Source: Shewanella profunda (GTDB lineage Bacteria > Pseudomonadota > Gammaproteobacteria > Enterobacterales > Shewanellaceae). Taken from it: a DNA stretch of 64,000 nucleotides. The first letter of the stretch is position 1. Every line of letters begins with the position of its first letter. The position numbers and the translations under genes were made by a program. A model generated the notes under the pieces. The model made no database searches. It worked only from the letters and a program-made list of their open reading frames with translations, and was not told the DNA's origin. The stretch lies in the NCBI RefSeq assembly GCF_023283765.1, contig NZ_JAKILG010000007.1, positions 1 through 64,000 of the forward strand, in the 5' to 3' direction. Of the stretch, positions 52,437 to 61,674 are shown in pieces.

Positions 52437-52458
52437 TATTGATAACTCTTTATCAAAT

Positions 52459-52482
52459 AAAAAGCGCCTATTGGCGCTTTTT
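52459..52482. terminator. Bidirectional terminator bamE / ratB
   Basis: Stem AAAGCGCC / GGCGCTTT with TATT loop, A-run before and T-run after, so it works for both convergent genes. Confidence 0.85.
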
Positions 52483-52513
52483 TAGTTTCAAATGACCCGT
52501 CCTAAATCCAAAT

Positions 52514-52846
52514 CTAAGCCCGTCCACCCGTCACTTTATTTGCCCGTCCTTCATCTTTGGCTTTATCGGCACGGCGACGGCGAACATCCTTAGGATCGGC
52601 AATCAAAGGGCGGTAAATCTCGACTCTTTGTCCCGGTAAAATGACTTGGTCATGCTTAACGACATTGCTAAACACTCCTAATTTAACCGTATCTAAATCA
52701 ATCTCAGGGAAAAAACTCACCATCTGACTTTGGCGAACCACCTCAATTGCAGAAGTGCCAGGATAAACACTCACTGAAATGACTTTTTGCTGCATAGGCA
52801 GTGCATAAACCACATCAACTACAAACTTATCTGCTTCATTTACCAC
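52514..52846 (-). CDS. rnfH: RnfH/RatB-family ubiquitin-like protein
   Basis: 110 residues starting GTG (MVNEADKFVVDVVYALPMQQ), in the YfjF/RnfH (UPF0125) family with a beta-grasp fold (TVKLGVFSNVVKHDQVILPGQRVEIYRPL). The gene overlaps the end of ratA by 11 nt. The C-terminal tail (RRRRADKAKDEGRANK) is basic. Family members sit beside ratA and smpB; function is not settled. Confidence 0.88.
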   Translation of the reverse strand: MVNEADKFVVDVVYALPMQQKVISVSVYPGTSAIEVVRQSQMVSFFPEIDLDTVKLGVFSNVVKHDQVILPGQRVEIYRPLIADPKDVRRRRADKAKDEGRANKVTGGRA

Positions 52847-53273
52847 TGTAAATTACCTTAGCCCGGCTCGTAAATGCCGTCACCATTGACATCATAAGAT
52901 CATTAAACACTTTACCAAAGGCCATATCGACTAACGAGCTTGAAAACTCAAAGCTTAAATCGAATTCGACCTTGCAGGCATCTTCAGTTAATTCCGTAAA
53001 ACGCCACTGTCCAAGCAAATGCTTAAAGGGTCCATTTTCTAACGTTAAATCAATACGTTTCCCCGGTATAACTTGGTTACGGGTCGTAAACGTTTTGCGA
53101 ATGCCAGCCTTACTCACATCAACCGAGGCCAACATGGTTTTACCATCAAACTCTAACACTTTACCGCCTACACAACCGGGCAAAAACTCTTTATATGACT
53201 CGACATCATTGACTAAATCATACATTTGCATAGCACTAAAACGGACTAACACACTTCGAGAAATTTGTGGCAT
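52836..53273 (-). CDS. ratA: RatA, START-like/Coq10-type protein
   Basis: 145 residues, start ATG 53271-53273 (MPQISRSVLVRFSAMQMYD); an in-frame GTG lies 12 nt upstream. It has the polyketide-cyclase/START fold: LVNDVESYKEFLPGCVGGKVLE, RWRFTELTEDACKVEFDLSFEF-like segment. The family has been described as a ribosome association toxin and as a ubiquinone-binding Coq10 homologue. It is placed next to ratB and smpB in many gammaproteobacteria. Confidence 0.9.
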   Translation of the reverse strand: MPQISRSVLVRFSAMQMYDLVNDVESYKEFLPGCVGGKVLEFDGKTMLASVDVSKAGIRKTFTTRNQVIPGKRIDLTLENGPFKHLLGQWRFTELTEDACKVEFDLSFEFSSSLVDMAFGKVFNDLMMSMVTAFTSRAKVIYSGK

Positions 53274-53547
53274 AAGGCTTGGCACTCTTCATAAAACGAA
53301 TTCACGCGATCTAAGAAAACTTAGAGGAATAATCAAAATTTGCACGGGATTTTATCACGATACACAAAAAACGCATCCCTTGCTCACCGCTTGCAGCCAT
53401 CACAACCTATGCAGACACAAAATATCGTCCTAAAAGACGCTTAGTGCGTTCAAAAAAACAGCAGTAACATAATAGAGGGTTGAAATAAGTCAAATAAACC
53501 CTTATATCAATTCCAAATTGATTCACCGTGCGTATAATGGCGCCACT

Positions 53548-54039
53548 ATGGTAAAGAAAAAATCAAGCAAAGCCGCGCCTGCGACTATCGCACGTAATAA
53601 GCGCGCAACCTTCGAATACCGTTTCGAAGAAAAAATGGAAGCTGGTCTATCCCTCATGGGATGGGAAGTGAAATCTATCCGTATGGGTAAGGTCAACTTG
53701 TCCGACTGTTACGTATTTCTGAAAAATGGTGAAGCCTTTATGCATGGCTGCACCATTATTCCCTTGAATACAGCATCAACACATGTGGTCTGCGATCCCC
53801 TGCGGTTGAAAAAACTGCTACTCAGCCGTAAAGAGCTAGATAAACTGGCTGGTTTAGTCGAGCGCCAAGGCTACTCCATTATTCCTATCTCTATGTACTG
53901 GCGCAAAGGTGCATGGGTGAAAGTGGAAATTGGCCTAGGTAAAGGTAAGAAAGATCACGATAAGCGCGAAGATACTAAAGCGCGTGAATGGGAAGTGGAA
54001 AAAGCCCGCGTGATGAAAAAAGAAAAAACGCACGGATAA
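53548..54039 (+). CDS. smpB: SsrA-binding protein SmpB
   Basis: 163 residues from ATG 53548 ([20 protein letters not shown]); an upstream open frame of ten codons is excluded. [21 protein letters not shown] and [22 protein letters not shown] are hallmark SmpB segments, and the basic C-terminal tail ([20 protein letters not shown]) enters the ribosomal mRNA channel. It is divergent from ratA and followed by ssrA, its RNA partner, 71 bp later. Confidence 0.96.
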   Translation: MVKKKSSKAAPATIARNKRATFEYRFEEKMEAGLSLMGWEVKSIRMGKVNLSDCYVFLKNGEAFMHGCTIIPLNTASTHVVCDPLRLKKLLLSRKELDKLAGLVERQGYSIIPISMYWRKGAWVKVEIGLGKGKKDHDKREDTKAREWEVEKARVMKKEKTHG

Positions 54040-54095
54040 TGAACAAACGATTGAACTTGAAGTAAATGATGCTAGGTGATCATTAAGCTACAGGT

Positions 54096-54101
54096 TACAA
54101 T
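54096..54101 (+). promoter_or_regulatory. Probable -10 element of ssrA
   Basis: TACAAT lies 9 nt before the RNA's first G. The -35 region (around 54072-54079) is only weakly like TTGACA. Confidence 0.5.
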
Positions 54102-54110
54102 CAAATTCTT

Positions 54111-54466
54111 GGGGGCGATTCTGGATTCGACAGGATTCACGAAACCCTGGGAGCATGCCGAGGGGCGGTTGGCCTCGTAAAAAGCCGCACAGTTATAGTT
54201 GCAAACGACGATAACTACGCTCTAGCAGCTTAGGCTAGCTAGCCATCTGACACAGGTCTCTCAAATGGGCGGTGTATACAGATGGTCATCTTACATTTGA
54301 TAGCGAGGGAACTCCGTCCGGGGGTGAACCGCGAAATAGTACCGGACTCGCCCGATGAAATCCTGTCTTTCGGAGTTTATTCGGGTTAATTAAAAGAGAG
54401 ACTAAGCATGTAGTGCCTTGGATGTAGGTGTTCTGGACGCGGGTTCAAGTCCCGCCGCCTCCACCA
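54111..54466 (+). ncRNA. ssrA: tmRNA
   Basis: The 356-nt gene begins GGGGGCGATTCTGGATTCGAC and ends CGCCTCC-A-CCA, whose arms pair as a 7-bp acceptor stem with one G-U. The GGGTTCAAGTCCCGCC T-arm is near the 3' end. The tag reading frame starts GCA at 54201 and encodes ANDDNYALAA, then TAG at 54231-54233. It rescues stalled ribosomes with SmpB. The 3' half is a common phage and island attachment site. Confidence 0.97.
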
Positions 54467-54476
54467 ATTTTACCAG

Positions 54477-54507
54477 AAGGGCTTAACCGCAAGGTTAAGC
54501 CCTTTTT
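54477..54507 (+). terminator. ssrA terminator
   Basis: Perfect 12-bp stem AAGGGCTTAACC / GGTTAAGCCCTT with a GCAA loop and a T-run, 10 nt after the tmRNA end. Confidence 0.9.
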
Positions 54508-55006
54508 GTTTGTGATGGCGACAAAGTGGCGACAGCTAAAATTCTGCTTACTCTGTTGTCTCCCTTTTCTGCGGATAAATTACACTTTGTAAACTCTTAA
54601 AAATCATTTCAGTTTTTGACCATATGATTTACCCACCCGACATCTCCAGCGCCTCATCAGTCGAACTTACTAAATGCAGGCTCGCAGCTTATCGCTGGCT
54701 TGCCACTCTTTAAATAGCTCAGTTAGTCTTGCTTGATTTGCTTACCGCCAGATGCTTTTTTGCTTTCACCTTGGCTTTGCCTAGGTCAATATGTTTCACT
54801 GGGATATCAGAAAATAACCATAGATATTATACTGGTTGACGCTACCGAACATACTATATGATGAATAAAGTGAGTTCGATATTTCAGGGAATTACAAGGT
54901 TACCTATGGCAATGAGCCTGTTTATACAACCGGCGCATGGATTAATCCATGCGTAGGTGCTGACGGTAAAAACAGTGGTTGCTATGAACCGTAAGGAGAT
55001 TGTGCT
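54508..55006. other. Scrappy region downstream of ssrA with a possible coding remnant
   Basis: No complete gene. The phrase TGGCGACAAAGTGGCGACAG right after the terminator is like DNA seen at integrated tmRNA sites. Positions about 54872-54990 read in frame SEFDISGNYKVTYGNEP and then VYTTGAWINPCVGADGKNS, ending in a stop at 54988-54990, after an upstream stop; this looks like the tail of a lost gene. No duplicate of the tmRNA 3' end was seen. Confidence 0.35.
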
Positions 55007-55330
55007 GTGAACAAATTTATTTTTATCGTATTGATAATGTCATTCTTGAGTGGTTGTACCTCGTTAAATGAAGTGCCATTAAATGAGGCTGCCCTTTCTA
55101 AGTACGTTGGCGAGGATGTTATTATTACAACTCATTCTGGTGAAGTTTTTGAGTTTACTGTCGAAGGTGCGACAGCGTTAGATATCTATGGTGATAGTAT
55201 CAATGTGAAAACGACAGATATAAAAGAAATGGAAGTGGTTGATTTTAGCCCTATAAAAACCGTTGGGCTTGGAGCATCGATAGCAGCTTTTTTTGGTGTT
55301 GTTTTTGCGGTGATTGTTGCCGGAAGCTAA
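55007..55330 (+). CDS. Small lipoprotein A (paralogue pair), GTG start
   Basis: A 107-residue protein starting GTG at 55007 (MNKFIFIVLIMSFLSGCTSL), with AAGGAG 8 nt upstream. Lipobox LSGC. The mature part SLNEVPLNEAALSKYVGEDV is a small beta-rich domain (ITTHSGEVFEFTVEG), ending in a hydrophobic segment (GLGASIAAFFGVVFAVIVAG). It is about 45% identical by eye to the next gene, so they are a tandem duplication. Function unknown. Confidence 0.65.
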   Translation: MNKFIFIVLIMSFLSGCTSLNEVPLNEAALSKYVGEDVIITTHSGEVFEFTVEGATALDIYGDSINVKTTDIKEMEVVDFSPIKTVGLGASIAAFFGVVFAVIVAGS

Positions 55331-55428
55331 AACTAGAGTCACTATTTCATCTGCTTAGTAAAGTGTCTAATACTACTGGTACAAAACACAAATCTTGGAT
55401 ATTACGAACCCTAGGGAAGGAGGTTGAT

Positions 55429-55746
55429 TTGAATAAGCTCATTGCTACATTATTTATTTGTTTCACAATATCAGGCTGTTCTTCGTTAAATGAAGTCAAA
55501 CTTGATGAGAAGCCGACATCAAGCTATGTCGGCGAAAACGTGAGAGTCACTACTCATTCTGGTGAAGTTTTTGAATTTAAGGTTGAAAGCGCAACAGATC
55601 TTGCTGTATCCGGACAGGGGAAATACATCAATGTAGCGGACATAGAAAAAATGGAAGTTGAGGAATTTAGCGCACTAAAATCAATTTCACTGTCTGGCGG
55701 TCTATATATGCTGGGTGCTGTAATTATAGCTGTCATTGTTTTATAA
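55429..55746 (+). CDS. Small lipoprotein B (paralogue pair), TTG start
   Basis: I place the start at TTG 55429 (MNKLIATLFICFTISGCSSL) because a perfect AAGGAGGT lies 4 nt before it and the 105-residue product matches lipoprotein A end to end; the longer frame from 55363 is not needed. Same layout: lipobox ISGC, SSLNEVKLDEKPTSSYVGEN, TTHSGEVFEFKVESA, C-terminal hydrophobic GGLYMLGAVIIAVIVL. The non-ATG starts suggest low expression. Confidence 0.65.
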   Translation: MNKLIATLFICFTISGCSSLNEVKLDEKPTSSYVGENVRVTTHSGEVFEFKVESATDLAVSGQGKYINVADIEKMEVEEFSALKSISLSGGLYMLGAVIIAVIVL

Positions 55747-56573
55747 GATATAACTCACCTAATAAAGGTGAGTTATTCATCAATTTACTTTACAAATGAA
55801 CGATAATAAGTGGCAACCCTATTCAGTTATTCGTTAAATAGGGAACTATGTATACAAGGTAGATTATTAATAATTAAAGTCTGTAGATCTTTCGAGAATG
55901 ATTTTTAGACAGTACGGCAAGACGCTATAATCTACTTCGCCAAAAGTAACCATAACCTCAAGCCATGCCAAGACTTATGCTAATCGATGCTCGTTGGGAA
56001 AAGCGACTTCATTTAATAAAAAATACAGACCATGTTTATAACAAACCTGAACATAGACAAATACTCGAAGGCATTCTGGCTTATTCCCTAATTCAAATCC
56101 TTAGCTAACCTTGCTGACATAGAATGATCTTTATCAATAGCTCGATATTACGCCACCAAAGCCTGAAAGCAGCTTAATGCCGTGATTGCTGATAAAGACT
56201 ATGGCAGTGAACAACGCCTTCTTGTTTATAATGTGTATTTTTTTACTGTCTTCTTATTACACAATCCGCAGTTCAAGCTAACTAAACTTCGCTTTTCGCG
56301 AGCACACCATGCCAGAACGAACAAAATTTAATCTCAAACCGTTAAATATGCCCTAGATGTTGAAGGTTAAAAATCATACGGCAAGCTTCCAGCTGAGGGA
56401 GATAGATCGCATTGAGCCATGCAAATTGAAATCAATACTCTTTATTACGTTGAAACATATTGTGGTTTACACCACTTTATTTCGATCATAACCAACTTTC
56501 GCCTAGTCGTTGGTCTCCAATATGAATATACTTAACCATACTTTTTCCATTCTGATAACATTCGAATTCGTTA
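55747..56573. other. Degraded region with IS5-like transposase ghost, upstream of regulator
   Basis: From ATG 55965 the frame MPRLMLIDARWEKRLHLIKN then VYNKPEHRQILEGILAY reads like the N-terminus of IS5-group transposases, then stops. Around 56180-56215 the phrase PVIADKDYGSEQ resembles a later segment of the same family. The middle is deleted. The last 300 bp before 56574 has no gene and no clear promoter. Confidence 0.45.
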
Positions 56574-59528
56574 ATGCAACCGCCTGAATTAAGAGGGATC
56601 CAGAATCCACTACATGTTCGCTTTGGAGATTTCGAAGTCGATGAACGCAATGCTTTACTTATTAGTAATGGACAATCAGTTGCGTTACCACCTATCCCAT
56701 TTGCAGTATTGTGTGCTCTCCTACGACAGGCTGGGACTTTATTATCCAAACATGCCCTACTAGACGAAGTCTGGGGGCATAGGTTTGTCAGTGATTCTGT
56801 TTTGAAAGGGGCTATAAGCGATGTGCGCCGTGCTCTTGGCGATGATTCGCGTCAGCCTCGTTACATTGAGACCCTATCACGCCGAGGCTACCGGTTTATT
56901 GCTGCCACTATTGTGATAAATGACAACACAGTACCTACAAAGCAGGTGGATACTGATAGTCGACATGTAACGATTGGTGTGGATAAATTGGAGGTCGAAG
57001 CCGTTACTCCTTCGTTATTTATCGGTCGGACTGCGCAACTAAATAAACTTTATCATATGTGGGAACGCGCATTACAAGGCAACAAGGCTATTGTCTGGGT
57101 TGCCGGAGAGCCAGGTATTGGTAAAACAACACTGATCGAACATTTTGTGTCTGGACTGAAAAATGTCGTCAGTGCCTTCGGTCAATGTGTACAACATCAT
57201 GGCGCGGGTGAACCTTATCTGCCAGTGCTTGAAGCGCTGTCAGACCTCTGTCGGCGGGATCCGGCCGCGGCTTCTCTATTACGTGATGTAGCTCCAACTT
57301 GGTTGTTGCAACTGCCATGGCTTAGTACCGCTGCGGAGCGTGAGGCGTTGTTGCATGAACTCGTGGGTGCCAATCCACAACGAATGTTGCGGGAGATGGC
57401 AGAGTTTGTTGATCGCTACACAGAACTCCATCCCCTATTGCTGATCACCGAAGATTTACAATGGGCTGACCACTCTACTATTCAACTGATTGATTACATG
57501 GCCAGAAGACGCAGTCGCCATCGCTTCATGTGGCTGTCAAGCTTCCGGCTGACCGAAGTCATAGCCTTGGATCATCCGCTCAATACCATTCGACATGAGT
57601 TAAGACCTGCAGGTTTGTCGGATGAGATCCTGCTTGACTCGTTTTCAGAAAGTGAAGTGGCTGCATATATGGCGGCGCGCAGCCCACTGGAGCTATCGAA
57701 CGAAGGCTTTGTGCGAACCTTACACGAGCGTACCAGCGGCGTGCCTTTATTTGTTGCTTCCATTGCTAATGAAGTACTGGACAAGATTGCCCAATCTGGC
57801 GCGATTGATCCTGTTTGCATGGCAACCACCACTGTACCAGAGAGCCTTGGGTCACTGATTGATCATTATGTAGTTAGATTATCCGATGAGCGACGCAAAT
57901 TACTTATCGCGGCAGCGGTATCAGGAATAGAGCTTCGCACTGAAACACTTTCACTGGTACTTGGCTGGGATGAATTACAGGTCGTTGATCTCTGTGATGA
58001 GCTAGTGCGCGAACGGGTATGGTTGGTAGCCGCAAAACCAGTTTATGAAGACGACAAAGCAGAACATGCCTATGCGTTTCGTCATGCCCTGTATCGTCAG
58101 CGGTTATATGACACCATTACCGCATCTACCCGTGCAGAGTTACACCATAAGATTGGTCTTACACTTGAAGCACAACGAGCCAAAGGGCTGACCATTGCAG
58201 CAACAGAGCTTGCAAGCCACTTTGATCTGGGCCGCGTGCCACTCAAAGCCTTGCATTATTATGCCGAAGCGGCACAAACGGCCTTGCTGCATTTAAGTCC
58301 AGCTGAGTGTATGAGTTTAACTGAACGGGCTTTGAAGTTAGCTGTCCGAACGCCAGCAAGTGAAGAACGCTGTGCCTTTGAAATCACGCTAGCAACCCTG
58401 CGTGGCGTCGCGGCTTTTCATACACTTGGCGCGGGTGATGAAACCAAGAATGCCTATCTGCATGCCGTTGAGTTGCTTAGCGAATTTCCACAGCATCCGA
58501 TGGCGGGTCTTGCACTGTATGGATTAGGCTTTTTGCTCTATCTGCGAGCTGAGTATGCTGAGGCACTGGCTATCGTGGAGCGTACTGAAGCACTCTTTAT
58601 CACAGGTCATAATCCTTTATTAGTCATCGCCGCATGTATGATCAAAGGACAAGTGCTGATGATCCAAGGTCAGCATGGTAGGGCTCTTGATGCACTGGAA
58701 CAGGCCTTACCTTCATTGGAACAAGCAAGTGCACAAAACGGACAGAATCTGATCGGTTATATTGTTGACCCTCAGGTGACAGTACAAACAATGATGGGTT
58801 TAGCGCTATCCCAGTTAGGGCGCTTTAGTGAGGCAAGTAATCACATGCAGCAGGCTTATGCCCGCGCCCACGCCCAGCCTGTCGCACTAATGGTCACTAT
58901 CTGGTGTGATACCCTATGTTGTATCCGGCGTGGAGACACTGCACGGGTTGGTGCGCTGGCCAGAGAAATGCAATTACTGGTTGAGGAATATTCTCTTGCT
59001 CAGGGCAAAGCAGCCTGTCGCTGGTTCTTAGGCTGGGCAGACGCCCGCTGCGGGAAACCACAGGAAGGTGCCCGTCGTATCCGTGAAGCCTATGATGAAA
59101 ATTTGGCACTTGGCATGATTTCTGGTGGCAGTGAAACCCTTGGTTATGCCGCAGAAGCTTTGATTATCAATGGGGATTGGCAGACGGCTCAACAGCAACT
59201 AGAGCAAGCCCTCGACATAGTAAATACCTATGGCGAGCGGATTTATCTGCCGCAGTTAATGTTAATCCAAGCCACTATCGCGCAGATGCGTGGCGAGCTT
59301 AATGCAGAAGCGGAGTCGTTGCGTCACGCCATTTCTGAAGCTCAAAGACAAGGTGCCGTCTGGCTGGAGCTACTTGCTCTCACAAAACTTTGCGAATGTA
59401 GTGTCCATACAGCAGAGGATTTATCTGAATTAGATTTGCTCGTACAAAAATTACGTGCATCAGGTGATGATAGTGAATCTGGGTATACAAGCCTAATTGA
59501 GCAAGCATCTAATATAATTCAGATTTAA
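56574..59528 (+). CDS. Winged-helix / AAA ATPase / TPR regulator
   Basis: A 984-residue cytoplasmic regulator. Residues 15-115 are an OmpR/CadC-type DNA-binding winged helix (FGDFEVDERNALLISNGQSV, LLDEVWGHRFVSDSVLKGAI, YIETLSRRGYRF). Residues about 150-400 are an AAA-type ATPase with Walker A GEPGIGKTTLIEHF and LLITEDLQWADHSTIQLID (Walker B). The rest is TPR-like helical repeats. The combination resembles AfsR/MalT-like signal transduction ATPases. The ribosome site is poor. Position directly before the RND efflux genes makes it a likely activator of that operon. Confidence 0.82.
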   Translation: MQPPELRGIQNPLHVRFGDFEVDERNALLISNGQSVALPPIPFAVLCALLRQAGTLLSKHALLDEVWGHRFVSDSVLKGAISDVRRALGDDSRQPRYIETLSRRGYRFIAATIVINDNTVPTKQVDTDSRHVTIGVDKLEVEAVTPSLFIGRTAQLNKLYHMWERALQGNKAIVWVAGEPGIGKTTLIEHFVSGLKNVVSAFGQCVQHHGAGEPYLPVLEALSDLCRRDPAAASLLRDVAPTWLLQLPWLSTAAEREALLHELVGANPQRMLREMAEFVDRYTELHPLLLITEDLQWADHSTIQLIDYMARRRSRHRFMWLSSFRLTEVIALDHPLNTIRHELRPAGLSDEILLDSFSESEVAAYMAARSPLELSNEGFVRTLHERTSGVPLFVASIANEVLDKIAQSGAIDPVCMATTTVPESLGSLIDHYVVRLSDERRKLLIAAAVSGIELRTETLSLVLGWDELQVVDLCDELVRERVWLVAAKPVYEDDKAEHAYAFRHALYRQRLYDTITASTRAELHHKIGLTLEAQRAKGLTIAATELASHFDLGRVPLKALHYYAEAAQTALLHLSPAECMSLTERALKLAVRTPASEERCAFEITLATLRGVAAFHTLGAGDETKNAYLHAVELLSEFPQHPMAGLALYGLGFLLYLRAEYAEALAIVERTEALFITGHNPLLVIAACMIKGQVLMIQGQHGRALDALEQALPSLEQASAQNGQNLIGYIVDPQVTVQTMMGLALSQLGRFSEASNHMQQAYARAHAQPVALMVTIWCDTLCCIRRGDTARVGALAREMQLLVEEYSLAQGKAACRWFLGWADARCGKPQEGARRIREAYDENLALGMISGGSETLGYAAEALIINGDWQTAQQQLEQALDIVNTYGERIYLPQLMLIQATIAQMRGELNAEAESLRHAISEAQRQGAVWLELLALTKLCECSVHTAEDLSELDLLVQKLRASGDDSESGYTSLIEQASNIIQI

Positions 59529-59794
59529 TACGAATCACATTGGCTATGTTCACATTAACTGTGTCTGCATAGCCAATACTATTGCTATAACCATGCGTTA
59601 ACATTCCCAGCTGCATGCTAAAGGCTTCTGGTGCAGAGTAAGCTAGTCCTCTTAGAAGATCTGCACCGCCATCCCCCCTTCGTAATATTGCTAAGACACT
59701 GAGTAATCCAACCGAAAAGCCACCTTTCCCTGACAACTATTGATTTGACTGTGCTTACACTGATGCAGACCTCAATGCCACAGGACAAAATGTG

Positions 59795-60013
59795 ATGATC
59801 CTCAGAACTGATTCCAAATATCCCATCAACAGAACTTATGTCGTAAAGCTGACTCGCGATGCGACACCAGAATCATTCAGTGGGCGTTTGGAGAACCTAG
59901 TGTCAGGTAAACACCGCGACTTTACATCAACCAGAGAGTTGCTTCAGTTGATGACAGTCGATCTCGATGCCGATCACGGCGAAACCAAATCAACTGACGT
60001 GCCATTAGGCTGA
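59795..60013 (+). CDS. Small conserved protein, 72 aa
   Basis: Starts ATG 59795 (MILRTDSKYPINRTYVVKLT) with AGGA about 10 nt upstream. The sequence YVVKLTRDATPESFSGRLEN then VSGKHRDFTSTRELLQLM resembles a common short bacterial family with the pattern GRLxGRVEHVxSGRxxxFxSxEEL. No function known. It lies between the regulator and the efflux operon. A helper role is inference. Confidence 0.6.
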   Translation: MILRTDSKYPINRTYVVKLTRDATPESFSGRLENLVSGKHRDFTSTRELLQLMTVDLDADHGETKSTDVPLG

Positions 60014-60174
60014 TATAGCCCGATATGCATATGCCCTAACCAATACACATTGGATTGGTAAGGGGTCACAGTGCTCACGGATCCCAACGAAAGCCTGACC
60101 CTTCCCTGACCACTCACGGTAACGGCGCTGTTATGCTGATTTACAAAATTAAACATACACAATGGGAATATCAG

Positions 60175-61674
60175 ATGCCTTTAATAGTCTCTATACCCCT
60201 GATGTCGCGCCCGATAAAGAAGCGACTCATTGCCGTCATGGTCACATCTACCTTGGCACTTGCCTCGACCGGGTGTGACACCATGCGGCTACAGTCAACA
60301 GTCGAACTGCCCGATCAGTTCACCGCCGCCGAAGCCGTTGCCAACGAGCCCGAAATCGCTTGGTGGAACAGCTATGGCGACGTTGTACTTTCTGAACTTA
60401 TCACTCGCGCAGCGAGTGAGAATCGCGATATCCGCATGGCCATGGAACGCGTCCGAGCTGCCCGTGCTGGCGTCACTATCAGTCGCGCCGCTATGTTGCC
60501 CAATGTAGGGGCGGTAGCATCGGCCAGTGATTCTGGAAATGGCTTCAATGGCACCGCCAAGCAAGGCGCACCTGAGATGCAGAGCCTATCAGGCGGTTTG
60601 AGTGTTTCCTGGGAACTTGACTTGACCGGACGCTTGCGAGCCGGTGCTGCCGCGGCGGAGGCCGATGCTCAGACGAGCGAGGATCAGGCGCGTGCCGTAC
60701 GTCTATTAGTGCTGACCGATGTTGCCAGCAACTACTTCAGGCTGACAGGTGCCATGCGTCAACTCGACACTGTACGAGCGATTGCGGCAACCCAAGAGGA
60801 AACATTACGGCTAGTAACCGCACGTCATGTAGCCGGTCTGGCCTCGCCATTTGATGTTGAGCGCGCTCGAACCGAAGCGTCCCGCGCCCAAGCCAGCATC
60901 CCCCCCTTAGAGACCCTAGTTGCCGTATCACGACATCGCCTTGCCGTGTTGATGGGGTTAGCGCCATCGGCAACCGCCGAATTAACCCCGACCAAGATGC
61001 TCGTCGCAGTGCCAGAGATCCAACCTGGACAGCCAGCAAACTTGATCGAGCGTCGCCCCGATCTACTCGCGCTCAAATCTCAGCTTGAAGCTGCAAATTG
61101 GCGCCGCCAACAAGCCTCTACCGAATGGTTTCCGCGCTTGTTTGTCAATGCCCTATTCGGCCATCAGAGCTTAGAAATGAACGGTCTAGATCTAGGCTCG
61201 GCACGTTTCAATAATGTGGCAGGCCTATTAAGTATGCCTATATTCGACTGGGGCCGGACGAGTGCCATCAACGAAACCGCCGAGAGTATGCAATCCGAGG
61301 CGCTGCTGCGATATGAAGACGGCATAATGCGTGCGCTCGAAGATGTCGAAAACGGCCTTGTGGCACTGCGCGATGAACGCAACCGAGCGCAAATGTTGCA
61401 AAGTGCGGCGGCTTCGGCCCAAGCCGCATTAGGCCATGCAGAATCCCTCTATGAACGCGGACAAATTGACCTGTTACCACTGCTCGATTCACAACGTGCT
61501 CGCTTAGCCGTTCAGATCAGTGCTAATGACAGCCAAACCCAATTGCTGCTCAACAGTGTGCAACTGTTTAAGGCGCTCGGTGGTGGCTGGCAATTCTTTG
61601 AACCGACCAGCTCGAGTGCTGTCGCCCCCGCTATCTCCCAAACTCAAACATCTACCAATGAGGTATCGTCGTGA
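60175..61674 (+). CDS. RND efflux outer membrane factor, NodT-like lipoprotein
   Basis: 499 residues from ATG 60175 (MPLIVSIPLMSRPIKKRLIA), with GGGA about 9 nt before it; a start at 60202 is possible and upstream frames lack a signal. Lipobox STGC. The TolC-like fold is visible in two repeats: EIAWWNSYGDVVLSELITRA, NRDIRMAMERVRAARAGVTI, RRPDLLALKSQLEAANWRRQ and AQAALGHAESLYERGQIDLL. It provides the outer membrane exit duct for the pump and ends overlapping the adaptor start. Confidence 0.9.
   Translation: MPLIVSIPLMSRPIKKRLIAVMVTSTLALASTGCDTMRLQSTVELPDQFTAAEAVANEPEIAWWNSYGDVVLSELITRAASENRDIRMAMERVRAARAGVTISRAAMLPNVGAVASASDSGNGFNGTAKQGAPEMQSLSGGLSVSWELDLTGRLRAGAAAAEADAQTSEDQARAVRLLVLTDVASNYFRLTGAMRQLDTVRAIAATQEETLRLVTARHVAGLASPFDVERARTEASRAQASIPPLETLVAVSRHRLAVLMGLAPSATAELTPTKMLVAVPEIQPGQPANLIERRPDLLALKSQLEAANWRRQQASTEWFPRLFVNALFGHQSLEMNGLDLGSARFNNVAGLLSMPIFDWGRTSAINETAESMQSEALLRYEDGIMRALEDVENGLVALRDERNRAQMLQSAAASAQAALGHAESLYERGQIDLLPLLDSQRARLAVQISANDSQTQLLLNSVQLFKALGGGWQFFEPTSSSAVAPAISQTQTSTNEVSS

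Noticed and set aside
54111..56573. Second copy of the tmRNA 3' end as attR
   Set aside because: I searched by eye and did not find it in the window, so a bounded island is not claimed.
59509..59736. 75-codon minus-strand frame overlapping the regulator end
   Set aside because: No start signal, overlaps the end of a convincing gene, and no family is recognised, though some phrases look protein-like.
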